Shown in pieces: positions 44,062 to 52,042 of a DNA stretch of 64,000 nucleotides. The notes under the pieces are model-generated. The model worked only from the letters and a program-made list of their open reading frames with translations. It was not told the origin of the DNA and made no database searches. The stretch is from assembly GCA_016705545.1 (NCBI GenBank), contig JADIYA010000001.1, forward strand, positions 682,001-746,000, given 5' to 3'. This stretch comes from Flavobacteriales bacterium (GTDB taxonomy: Bacteria; Bacteroidota; Bacteroidia; Flavobacteriales_F; PHOS-HE28). The position numbers were made by a program, and so were the translations under genes. Within the stretch, counting starts at the first letter, position 1. Each line of letters opens with the position of its first letter.

Positions 44062-44691
44062 TTAGTGCTTATGCGCCATGCGCTTGATGCTGCACCCGAT
44101 GTTCCGCGTGGAAGCGGGGTCGGCAGGCTTGCCCTCGGCCACTTTGGCGATGGCATTGTAGGCCCAGCGCTCGGTGACTTGGGCAGCATTGGCCACGTTG
44201 TCGTCGATGGCGCCCTTATAGGCGAGTTTCATGTCCTTGTCGAACAGGAACACATGCGGCGTGGTGCGCGCGCCGAAGGCGTCGGCCACCGCGTGCCCTT
44301 CATCGAGCAGGTACGCGCCGATGTACTTCTTCTCCTTGTAGCGTGCCTGCATGTCGGCGAACGAATCGCCATCGCCGCGCTTGGCCTCGTTGCTGTTGAT
44401 CAGCACCACGGGCACGCCGAAGCGGGCGCCAACGGCCATCAATTCCGGGTATCGGCCTTCCCAGCCTTCGCTGCCCTCGGAGCCGATCACGAACGGACAG
44501 GTGTTGCACGAGAAGATCACCAAGGTGCCGTTGCGGCCAGCGAGATCCTTCAACGAGGCCATTTGGCCATCCACGTTCTTCATCTTCACCTCGGTGGCGG
44601 GCATGGCATCGCCGATGTTGAGGTTGGGCAGCTCGTGCGCGGCGATGGCGACGGTGCCAAGAGCGATCAGGGAGATGGTCTTCAGGAGCAT
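44062..44691 (-). CDS. Thioredoxin-fold redoxin (AhpC/TSA-like)
   Basis: The 209-residue protein has a cleavable hydrophobic start (MLLKTISLIALGTVAIAAHE) and a thioredoxin fold. NLNIGDAMPATEVKMKN starts the domain. The active-site-like motif is VIFSCNTCPFVIGS, with Cys-Asn-Thr-Cys like the CxxC of redoxins. RTTPHVFLFDKDMKLAYKGAIDDN holds the cis-Pro. It is probably periplasmic and acts as a thiol-disulfide or peroxide reductase; the substrate is unknown. A TACCTTCG box at 44713-44720 precedes it. Beyond that box lies the T-less low-complexity stretch. Confidence 0.88.
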   Translation of the reverse strand: MLLKTISLIALGTVAIAAHELPNLNIGDAMPATEVKMKNVDGQMASLKDLAGRNGTLVIFSCNTCPFVIGSEGSEGWEGRYPELMAVGARFGVPVVLINSNEAKRGDGDSFADMQARYKEKKYIGAYLLDEGHAVADAFGARTTPHVFLFDKDMKLAYKGAIDDNVANAAQVTERWAYNAIAKVAEGKPADPASTRNIGCSIKRMAHKH

Positions 44692-44712
44692 GGTGCGTGA
44701 TGTTGTGAGGCG

Positions 44713-44720
44713 CGAAGGTA
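44713..44720 (-). promoter_or_regulatory. Putative -7 box of the redoxin gene
   Basis: TACCTTCG on the minus strand lies 21 bases upstream of the start. It is intact and outside the low-complexity region, so the gene could still be expressed. Confidence 0.5.
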
Positions 44721-44795
44721 TCGGCGCGAGGGGCCTGCGCCGACAGGGCCGGTGCGCTGCTGGAACGTAATGTGCTTTTCATCCTGCCCAAGCCT

Positions 44796-45344
44796 CCCCC
44801 GCGGCGGGGCCGCGCGGCGGAGGGGGGGCGGGGAGGGGGGGGCGGGGGGGGGGGGGGCCCGGGGCGGGGGGGCGGGGGCGGGGCGGGGGGGCCCGGGCGC
44901 GGGGGCGGGGGCGCCCGGCGGGGGGGCGGGGAGGGGAGGGCGGGGGCCCCGGCCGGGGGGCGCGGGGCCACCGCGAGGGGCGGGGGGGGGGGCCGGGGGG
45001 GGGGGGGCGGCGCGGGGGGGCCGGGGGGGGGGCGCGGGCGGGCCGGGCCGGGCCCGCGGGGGGGGGGCGGCGGGGGCGGCGGCCGGGGAACGGGGCGCGG
45101 GCCCAGCGGGGGGCGGGCCGGGCCCGGGCCCCGGCCAGGCCCGGGGGGGCGGGCCCGCGCCCGCCGAGGGGACGCGCCCGGGGCGGAGGAGGCGGGACGA
45201 AGGAGGCCCCCGGGCCCGGAGGCGGGGGCCGCGGCGCGGGGCCCGCGGGCGGGCCGCGCCGGGGCGGGGGCGGACCCCGCCGAGAGGGGGCCGGGGGCCC
45301 CGGGCGGGGGGAGGGGGCCCCCCCCCCCCCCGCCCCCCCCCCCG
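44796..45344. other. T-free, G-tract-rich low-complexity stretch of 549 bases
   Basis: From 44796 to 45344 there is not one T on the plus strand and only about two dozen A. The sequence is G runs with interspersed C, switching to C runs at the end (45318-45343). Spurious ORFs on both strands run through it. Codon use and composition match nothing else in the window. It separates the redoxin promoter from the rpoN promoter, both of which look intact. It may be a sequencing or assembly artefact or a real G-quadruplex-prone tract. No gene can be supported. Confidence 0.9.
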
Positions 45345-45352
45345 TATTTTCG
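45345..45352 (+). promoter_or_regulatory. Putative -7 box of rpoN
   Basis: TATTTTCG ends seven bases before the rpoN ATG at 45360. It directly abuts the end of the G-rich stretch, so no normal -33 region is visible upstream. Confidence 0.5.
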
Positions 45353-45359
45353 CCCCGAC

Positions 45360-46829
45360 ATGTTGAAGCAAGGATTATATCAGAAGCTCTCCCAGAAGCT
45401 CAGCCCGCAGCAGATCCAGCTGATGAAGATGCTGCAACTGCCCACGGTGGAAATGGAGGAGCGCATCCGCCAGGAGCTGGAGGAGAACCCCGCGCTGGAG
45501 AGCGGCGAGGACGAGACCGATGAGGAGGCGCCTTCGGAGGAGCAGGCCATCGCAGAGAGCACCGAGCTCGATACCGAGCAGAACGAGGAGAACGAGCGCG
45601 ACGATTTCGACCTGAGCGAGTACTTCCCGGACGACGATACGCCGGACTACAAGCTGAGCGTACGCAACACCGGGCCCGACGAGGAGGACCGCGAGATCCC
45701 CCTGGCTGGCGGCACCACCTTCCAGGACAACCTGCGGCAGCAGCTCGGCCTGCGCGACTGCGATGAGCGCACTGCATTGCTCGCGGAGCATCTGATCGGC
45801 AACCTCGATGAGGATGGCTACCTGCGCCGCGACCTGCACGCCATCGTCAACGACCTGGCCTTCACCCAGAACCTGATGGCCAATGTGGCCGAGCTCGATA
45901 AGGCCCTGGCCGAGGTGCATGCGCTCGACCCCGCAGGCACGGGCGCGCGTGATCTGCGCGAGTGCCTGCTGCTGCAGGTGCACCGGATGCCGCACAGCCT
46001 CGAGCAGCGCATCGCCGAAGAGATCCTCGGCAAGCATTTCGACGCCTTCGCCAAGAAGCACTACGAGAAGATCATCGAGCGCCTCGAGATCGATGAGGAT
46101 GCGCTCAAGGGAGCCATCGAGCTCATCACCCGCCTCAACCCCAAGCCGGGCAACACGCAGCGCGAGAACGCCACGCCCAGCCAGGAGATCATCCCCGATT
46201 TCCATGTATTGGCCATCGATGGCCAGCTCGAGCTGACCCTCAACGGCCGCAACGCCCCCGAGCTGCGCGTGAGCCGCGCCTATCGGGACATGATGCAGGA
46301 GTACGCGCGCAACAAGAAGGACAAAGCGGCGAAGGAGGCGATCATGTTCATCAAGCAGAAGCTCGATGGCGCCAAGTGGTTCATCGATGCGATCAAGCAA
46401 CGGCAGCACACCCTGATGGTGACCATGGAGGCCATCATGGAGCACCAGCGCGAATTCTTCCTCACCGGCGACGAGACCAAATTGAAGCCGATGATCCTGA
46501 AGGACATCGCCGAGAAGGTGGGGATGGACATCAGCACCATCAGCCGCGTGGCCAACAGCAAATACGTGCAGACGAACTACGGCACCATCCTGCTCAAGTT
46601 CTTCTTCAGCGAGAGCCTCACCAACCAGGAGGGCGAAGAAGTGAGCACGCGCGAAGTGAAGAAGATCCTGAAGGACGCCATCGAAGCCGAGGACAAGCAC
46701 AAGCCCCTCACCGACGACGAGCTCACGGCGCTGCTCATCAGCAAGGGCTACAACATCGCCCGGCGCACCGTGGCCAAGTACCGCGAGCAGCTCAGCCTGC
46801 CCGTGGCGCGGCTGCGGAAGGAGCTTTAG
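45360..46829 (+). CDS. rpoN: RNA polymerase sigma-54 factor
   Basis: The 489-residue sigma-54 starts MLKQGLYQKLSQKLSPQQIQ, the activator-interacting region I. An acidic linker follows (about 40-100, GEDETDEEAPSEE), then the core-binding domain, the helix-turn-helix (MDISTISRVANSKYVQTNYG), and the RpoN box ARRTVAKYRE near residue 466. Sigma-54 recognises -24/-12 promoters and needs AAA+ activators, none of which are in the window. The 5' side is the odd G-rich stretch, but the coding region is complete. Confidence 0.96.
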   Translation: MLKQGLYQKLSQKLSPQQIQLMKMLQLPTVEMEERIRQELEENPALESGEDETDEEAPSEEQAIAESTELDTEQNEENERDDFDLSEYFPDDDTPDYKLSVRNTGPDEEDREIPLAGGTTFQDNLRQQLGLRDCDERTALLAEHLIGNLDEDGYLRRDLHAIVNDLAFTQNLMANVAELDKALAEVHALDPAGTGARDLRECLLLQVHRMPHSLEQRIAEEILGKHFDAFAKKHYEKIIERLEIDEDALKGAIELITRLNPKPGNTQRENATPSQEIIPDFHVLAIDGQLELTLNGRNAPELRVSRAYRDMMQEYARNKKDKAAKEAIMFIKQKLDGAKWFIDAIKQRQHTLMVTMEAIMEHQREFFLTGDETKLKPMILKDIAEKVGMDISTISRVANSKYVQTNYGTILLKFFFSESLTNQEGEEVSTREVKKILKDAIEAEDKHKPLTDDELTALLISKGYNIARRTVAKYREQLSLPVARLRKEL

Positions 46830-46879
46830 CGCGAACGGCGTCCGGACCGAATCATCATCACCGCACAGGAGACGCCCGC

Positions 46880-47503
46880 GTGATACCGCTCGCCCGCCTC
46901 CTCTCCTACGCCCTGCATCCGCTGCTGATGCCCGTGCTCACGCTCTGGGTCGCGTTGGAGCTTGACCCGCATCTGGGCTATTTCCTGCCCGATGAGTCGC
47001 GATGGAAGCTGCTGGCGATCGTGGCGCTGATGACCATCGTGTTCCCGCTCACCAGCACGTTGCTGCTTCGCAGCGCCGGCGTTGTGCGTAGCCTGCAGAT
47101 GCACGCGCGCCAGGAACGCATCGCGCCGTTCGTGATGACCCTGCTCTACTATGTCATGGCCGGCTACCTGCTCACCCGCGCCCCGGTGCATCCGCTCACG
47201 CTCACGCTCATCGCGGGTGCGGCGCTGGCGCTGCTGCTGGCCACGCTGATCACCCTGCGCTGGAAGATCAGCGCGCACATGGTGGGGATCAGCGGCTGCA
47301 TCGGTGCCGTGGCCGCGCTCGATGCCCTGCACGGTCTCGGTGCCTTCGTGCCCTTGTGCGCGCTGCTGTTGCTGGCCGGCGCGCTGGGCACGGCACGGCT
47401 GCTCACCAGCGATCACACCCCAGGACAGGTCTATGCGGGCGCAGCCGTAGGATTCGGCAGCGTGTTCGCCGCTGTGCTCTGGATGCCGGCTTGGCCGTTC
47501 TGA
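46880..47503 (+). CDS. PAP2-like membrane phosphatase-related protein
   Basis: The 207-residue polytopic membrane protein has a proposed GTG start at 46880 (VIPLARLLSYALHPLLMP); no ATG fits. It has six hydrophobic helices. Late in the chain, SDHTPGQVYAGAAVGF resembles the second PAP2 motif (SxxxH...), while the third and first signatures are only partly kept. This is a common small family in Flavobacteriales. It may act on lipid-linked pyrophosphates, though loss of residues could mean inactivity. It follows rpoN by 50 bases. Confidence 0.72.
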   Translation: MIPLARLLSYALHPLLMPVLTLWVALELDPHLGYFLPDESRWKLLAIVALMTIVFPLTSTLLLRSAGVVRSLQMHARQERIAPFVMTLLYYVMAGYLLTRAPVHPLTLTLIAGAALALLLATLITLRWKISAHMVGISGCIGAVAALDALHGLGAFVPLCALLLLAGALGTARLLTSDHTPGQVYAGAAVGFGSVFAAVLWMPAWPF

Positions 47504-47513
47504 TTGCGCGACC

Positions 47514-47521
47514 CATCTTCG
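47514..47521 (+). promoter_or_regulatory. Putative -7 box of the phosphatase-GH109-fucosidase run
   Basis: CATCTTCG, one base from TATCTTCG, ends nine bases before the ATG at 47531. It could start a transcript reaching 53926. Confidence 0.35.
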
Positions 47522-47530
47522 TGGGCGCAC

Positions 47531-49078
47531 ATGCGATCGCTCCTCCTTTCTTTCATCGTCGCATCGCTGCACTGCTCAGCGCAAGAGTCCGTGACTTCTT
47601 ATTGGAGCGGCGCCCTCAGCCCAACCAGCATCCACATTCGCGCGCGGCTTAGCGGGCCTACGGACAGCGTGCGCGTGCTGGCCTGCGCACCGCCCTGCAC
47701 GGAGGAGATTGCCAGTCCTTACACCGTTGCCGACCCCAGTGCCGACCAGGTGGCTGCGATTGAGCTCACCGGTCTTCAGGCGGGCACACCCTATACCTAT
47801 CGTTTCGAGGTGAACGGCGTGCAGGATGCTTCAGGGACCGCAGCCGGGAGCTTCACCACGCCGGCCTTCGGAACAGTATCCTTCTCCTTCGTCACCGGCT
47901 CTTGCAACGGAAGCAGCAGCCATCCCGTGTGGCAGGCCATGCTGGACAAGGACCCGCTCTTCTTCCTCAGCACCGGCGACCTGCATTACCGCGACCCCAA
48001 CAGCCTGAACATCGACATCCACCGCGCGCCGTACCGGGAAGACGTGCTCTCCTTCTCGCCGATGAAGGAGTTCTTGCGCGCCACGCCCATCGCTTATGTA
48101 TGGGACGACCATGACTTCTGCGGCAACGGCTCCGATGCCAGCTTCATCGGCAAGGCCAATGCTGCGCGCGCCTACCGCGAATACGTGCCGCATTATCCGC
48201 TGCATCATCCGATCGGCGTTCATCAATCGTTCACCATCGGCCGCGTGCATTTCATCCTCAGCGATCTGCGCAGCACCAAGACCGGAGAAGAGATGATGAG
48301 CGGCGCCCAGCTCTCGTGGCTGCTCAGCGAGATGCTCTACGCGCGCGACAATGGCCTGGTGGCCGCGTGGGTCACTTCGCTCACATGGAACAGCGTGGGC
48401 TATCCGGAGAACTGGGCCTGCCAACCCGCCGAGCGCACCGCGCTGAACGATGTGCTCTTCGCCCTAGGCGTGAAGGACCTCTTCATCATCGCGGGCGATG
48501 CGCACATGCTTGCGATCGACGATGGCGCCAATGCCGACTTCAGCACCGCCCAGGACCTGCGCTACCACTATCCCATCTTCCAAGCTGCGGCCTTGGCGCG
48601 ATGGGGCTCGTACAAGGGCGGCCAGTTCAACCAGGGCGGCGTGTTCCCGAACCCGAGCGCCGCGCATGGGCAGTTCGGCGAGGTGGTGGTGGAAGACAAC
48701 GGATTCGAGGTCTGCATCACCTTCAATGGCTGGCAGACCGATGGCGTGGGCGCGGAATGCGGACTGGTGAACAGCTACACCTTCTGCCGCACGCCGGGGC
48801 AGATCCTGGTGGGGTCGCCGCAGCCCTCGAGCGGAGACTTCTTCAGCTGGTACGCTGGGGAGGAAGGGCTCATGGTTCGCGTGCCGGATCGCGCAACAGC
48901 AGTGGAAACAGAGGTACGGGATGCCACGGGCCGGCTTGTTCTGAGCGAGCGGCGAGCAGCCGACCACGGTACCATGCACCAGCCCCTGCCGCTACTGAGC
49001 GCGGGTCTTTACACCGCCAGCATCCGCTGCGGCAGCGAACGCTCCGTGCTTCGCTTCGTGGCCGTTCCGAAACGTTGA
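47531..49078 (+). CDS. PhoD-like alkaline phosphatase with T9SS tail
   Basis: The 515-residue exported protein has a signal peptide (MRSLLLSFIVASLHCSAQ). Residues ~20-115 form an Ig/FN3-like domain (LTGLQAGTPYTYRFEVNG) as in PhoD. The metallophosphatase core carries VTGSCNGSSSHPVW, STGDLHYRD, YVWDDHDFCGNGSD, and IIAGDAHMLAIDDG as metal-binding sites. The last ~80 residues resemble a type A sorting domain (VETEVRDATGRLVLSER ... LSAGLYTASIRCG ... RFVAVPKR). It is probably a surface phosphodiesterase or phosphomonoesterase. It lies 32 bases before the GH109 gene. Confidence 0.85.
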   Translation: MRSLLLSFIVASLHCSAQESVTSYWSGALSPTSIHIRARLSGPTDSVRVLACAPPCTEEIASPYTVADPSADQVAAIELTGLQAGTPYTYRFEVNGVQDASGTAAGSFTTPAFGTVSFSFVTGSCNGSSSHPVWQAMLDKDPLFFLSTGDLHYRDPNSLNIDIHRAPYREDVLSFSPMKEFLRATPIAYVWDDHDFCGNGSDASFIGKANAARAYREYVPHYPLHHPIGVHQSFTIGRVHFILSDLRSTKTGEEMMSGAQLSWLLSEMLYARDNGLVAAWVTSLTWNSVGYPENWACQPAERTALNDVLFALGVKDLFIIAGDAHMLAIDDGANADFSTAQDLRYHYPIFQAAALARWGSYKGGQFNQGGVFPNPSAAHGQFGEVVVEDNGFEVCITFNGWQTDGVGAECGLVNSYTFCRTPGQILVGSPQPSSGDFFSWYAGEEGLMVRVPDRATAVETEVRDATGRLVLSERRAADHGTMHQPLPLLSAGLYTASIRCGSERSVLRFVAVPKR

Positions 49079-49110
49079 TTGAAACGCACCAGCAACGCGC
49101 GAACACCATC

Positions 49111-50505
49111 ATGCATAACGACCGACGCGCCTTCATCCGCGACACCACCCTCGCGATCCTCGGTTTCGGCCTCATGCCGCGCGGCGTGAAAGCCTTTTAC
49201 CAGCCCGGCGACCAGAAGGTGCGCTTGGGCTTCATCGGCGTAGGCCTTCGCGGACAGACGCACCTGGCCGAGCTCGCCTTGCGCGATGACGTGGAGATCA
49301 TCGCCATGCACGATCCGGATGCCAACATGGTAGCCATGGCTCAGCAGCTGCTCGCCAAGGCCAACCGGCCCAAAGCCATGGCCTACGTGAACGGTAACGA
49401 GGGCTACTTGGAACTGCTGCGGCGCAAGGACATCGACGCGGTGATCATCAGCAGTCCGTGGGAGTGGCACGTGCAGCAAGGCATCGCGGCGCTGGAAACG
49501 GGCAAGATCGTGGGCATGGAAGTGTGCGGCGCCATGAGCGTTGATGATTGCTGGGCGATCGTGCGCACGAGCGAGAAGACCGGGGTGCCGGTGATGATGC
49601 TCGAGAACGTGTGTTACCGCCGTGATGTGATGGCCGTGATGAACATGGTGCGCCAAGGCATGTTCGGCGAGCTGGTGCATGCCCAAGGCGGCTACCAGCA
49701 TGACTTGCGGCATGTGCTCTTCAACAGTGGCGCTCCCAACGGCTACGGCGATGGTGTGGAGTTCGGCGCGAAGGGGTGGAGCGAAGCCAAGTGGCGTACC
49801 CAGCACTACGTGGATCGCAACGGCGAGCTCTATCCCACCCACGGGCTAGGACCTGTCGCCGTGATGATGGACATCAACCGCGGCAACCGGCTCACGCGCC
49901 TGAGCAGCATCGCCAGCAAGGCGCGCGGCGCACACAAGCACATAATGGAGCACCCGAAGGGCGGAGCAGCACATCCGAATGCTTCCGTGGAATTCAAATG
50001 CGGCGATGTGGTGAGCACGCAGATCCAGTGCGCCAACGGCGAGACCATCCTGCTCACGCACGACACCACACTGCAACGCCCCTACAACCTCGGGTTCCGC
50101 GTGCAAGGCACCGAAGGACTCTGGCAGGACACCGGCTGGGGTGATGCCGAGCAGGGCATGGTGTACTTCGAGAAGCGCGCCGGGAAAGAGAAGCGGCATC
50201 GGTGGGACAACAGCAAGGCCTGGATCGAGCAGTATGACCACCCGCTCTGGAAACGTTACGCATCGCAGGCCGAAGGAGCTGGCCACGGCGGGATGGACTT
50301 CTTCGTGGACCATGCCTTCATCGAGTGCATCAAGCGCAAACAGCCCTTCCCGCTCGATGTGTATGACATGGCGACCTGGTATGCGATCACCCCGTTGAGC
50401 GAGAAGAGCATCGCCGAGGGCGGGCAGGTTCAGGACATACCGGACTTCACCGTGGGGAAGTGGAAGGAGCGCAAACCCAATTTTGGTTTCAGCGATGATC
50501 ACTGA
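49111..50505 (+). CDS. GH109 alpha-N-acetylgalactosaminidase
   Basis: The 464-residue enzyme is of the Gfo/Idh/MocA fold, using NAD to cleave alpha-linked GalNAc, including blood-group A determinants. The start has a twin-arginine-like leader (MHNDRRAFIRDTTLAILGFG). The Rossmann motif is VRLGFIGVGLRGQTH. Signatures well kept against Elizabethkingia NagA (from memory) are SSPWEWH, ENVCYRRDVMAVMNMVRQGM, GGYQHDLRHVLFNSG, YPTHGLGPVAVMMDINRGN, GHGGMDFFVDHAFIECIKR and PLSEKSIAEGG. It overlaps the following fucosidase gene by 11 bases. Confidence 0.94.
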   Translation: MHNDRRAFIRDTTLAILGFGLMPRGVKAFYQPGDQKVRLGFIGVGLRGQTHLAELALRDDVEIIAMHDPDANMVAMAQQLLAKANRPKAMAYVNGNEGYLELLRRKDIDAVIISSPWEWHVQQGIAALETGKIVGMEVCGAMSVDDCWAIVRTSEKTGVPVMMLENVCYRRDVMAVMNMVRQGMFGELVHAQGGYQHDLRHVLFNSGAPNGYGDGVEFGAKGWSEAKWRTQHYVDRNGELYPTHGLGPVAVMMDINRGNRLTRLSSIASKARGAHKHIMEHPKGGAAHPNASVEFKCGDVVSTQIQCANGETILLTHDTTLQRPYNLGFRVQGTEGLWQDTGWGDAEQGMVYFEKRAGKEKRHRWDNSKAWIEQYDHPLWKRYASQAEGAGHGGMDFFVDHAFIECIKRKQPFPLDVYDMATWYAITPLSEKSIAEGGQVQDIPDFTVGKWKERKPNFGFSDDH

Positions 50506-52021
50506 ATGCGCTTCGGGCTCCGGGCCATGGGCCACCGGCTGCGGCACCACTTCGCCCCAACGCACTGCGCAACCCGTGGCTAGGAGCCTGTGGCCCGTGG
50601 CCGTGTTGATTTTCGCGGCATTTCACCCGCTCACTCTTCTCGCCCAAGCCCCCTACGTCCCACCCTCCGATACCCTCGTCCAGAAGAAGCTCGCCGCCTG
50701 GAAGGACCTCAGGTTCGGACTGCTCATGCACTGGGGGCCGTACAGCCAATGGGGCGTGGTGGAGAGCTGGAGCATTTGTCCGGAGGATGAGGACTGGTGC
50801 CGCCGACGGCCCGAGCATGGCGCTACTTACAATGAATACGTGAAGAACTACGAAGCGCTGCAAGGCACGTTCAATCCAACGCTGTTTGATCCCGACAAGT
50901 GGGCGCGTGCTGCGAAGGATGCCGGGATGAAGTACATGGTCTTCACCACCAAGCACCACGATGGCTTCTGCATGTTCGACACGCGGACCACGGACTATCG
51001 GCTGACCTCGCCGAACACGCCTTTCCACGATGATGCGCGCGCGAACGTGACCAAGCACATCTTCGATGCCTTCCGCGCCGAAGGTTTGTGGACCGGCGCC
51101 TACTTCAGCAAGCCCGACTGGCACAGCCCCGACTACTGGTGGCCCTACTTCCCGCCGAAGGACCGCAGCGTGAACTACCTGCCCACGAAGCATCCCGAGC
51201 GCTGGCAGAAATTCAAAGACTACTCGTACACGCAGATCGAAGAGCTGATGACCGGCTACGGCCCCGTGGATATCCTCTGGCTGGACGGTGGCTGGGTGCG
51301 GCCATTAAACAGCATCGACACCAGCGTTAGCTGGCAGAAGGCGATCACCATCGAGCAGGACATCGACATGCCGCGCATCGCTGCGATGGCACGGAAACAT
51401 CAACCCGGCCTGCTCGTGGTGGACCGTACCGTGGGCGGCGAATACGAGAACTACGTGACGCCCGAAGGCCACGTGCCCGCCGCGGACCTCGGCGTACCGT
51501 GGGAGACCTGCATGCCCATGGGCACCAGTTGGAGCTGGGTTCCGAACGAGAAGTACAAAAGCACCGACGAGATCATCCGAACGCTGGTGAGCGTGGTGTC
51601 GCGCGGGGGAAGCCTGCTGCTGAACGTGGCGCCCGGGCCTGATGGCCAATTAGACTCAACGGCGTATGTGCGCTTGAAGGAAGTGGGCGAATGGCTCAAG
51701 GTGAACGGGGAGGCGGTGTATGGGACGAGGGCATCCTCCGTCGGCGGCTTGTCCGGCATAATTGGAAGAACATTTGCTTGGCGTTCTGGAGAGCGGAAGA
51801 CGTCCTACGTCTTCCTCGATCCACAACTGGTCGGAGCCGGAACTTTCACGATCCCGTTCTCAAGCTCGGTCTACGGCGAAAAGGTAAGTTGCCTAGGACA
51901 CGGTAAGGTTGGCTTCGTTCGGAGTAAAGAGGGCCTGACCCTCCGGTTGCCCAGATCGGTGAGGAGCTCAATTGGGCAACCCGTTGTCATGAAGGTCACG
52001 TTCGTAAGCAGCGAATTCTAG
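50495..52021 (+). CDS. GH29 alpha-L-fucosidase (first copy)
   Basis: The 508-residue enzyme removes alpha-L-fucose. Starting at ATG 50495 gives a long n-region before a hydrophobic signal (LWPVAVLIFAAFHPLTLLAQ); an in-frame GTG at 50576 would give a cleaner signal peptide and is an alternative. GH29 motifs: RFGLLMHWGPYSQWGVVESW, MVFTTKHHDGFCMFDT, and the nucleophile Asp in ILWLDGGWV near 265. The C-terminal ~100 residues form a beta domain (GGLSGIIGRTFAWR). It overlaps GH109 and is followed after 21 bases by the DUF4838 gene. Confidence 0.92.
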   Translation: MITECASGSGPWATGCGTTSPQRTAQPVARSLWPVAVLIFAAFHPLTLLAQAPYVPPSDTLVQKKLAAWKDLRFGLLMHWGPYSQWGVVESWSICPEDEDWCRRRPEHGATYNEYVKNYEALQGTFNPTLFDPDKWARAAKDAGMKYMVFTTKHHDGFCMFDTRTTDYRLTSPNTPFHDDARANVTKHIFDAFRAEGLWTGAYFSKPDWHSPDYWWPYFPPKDRSVNYLPTKHPERWQKFKDYSYTQIEELMTGYGPVDILWLDGGWVRPLNSIDTSVSWQKAITIEQDIDMPRIAAMARKHQPGLLVVDRTVGGEYENYVTPEGHVPAADLGVPWETCMPMGTSWSWVPNEKYKSTDEIIRTLVSVVSRGGSLLLNVAPGPDGQLDSTAYVRLKEVGEWLKVNGEAVYGTRASSVGGLSGIIGRTFAWRSGERKTSYVFLDPQLVGAGTFTIPFSSSVYGEKVSCLGHGKVGFVRSKEGLTLRLPRSVRSSIGQPVVMKVTFVSSEF

Positions 52022-52042
52022 CACTTCTGCCGCAAGGAGCTC

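Noticed and set aside
44300..45371. Long Pro/Arg/Gly-rich frames across the G-rich stretch
   Set aside because: They exist only because a sequence without T cannot make plus-strand stops. They include nothing but low-complexity residues.
45375..46700. A 441-codon frame antisense to rpoN
   Set aside because: It lies opposite rpoN, has no recognisable domain and is enriched in Leu/His/Val as expected from the GC-rich reverse complement.
47504..47530. An upstream TTG start for the PhoD-like gene
   Set aside because: It would add nine residues before a good signal peptide that begins at ATG 47531. The later start is better.
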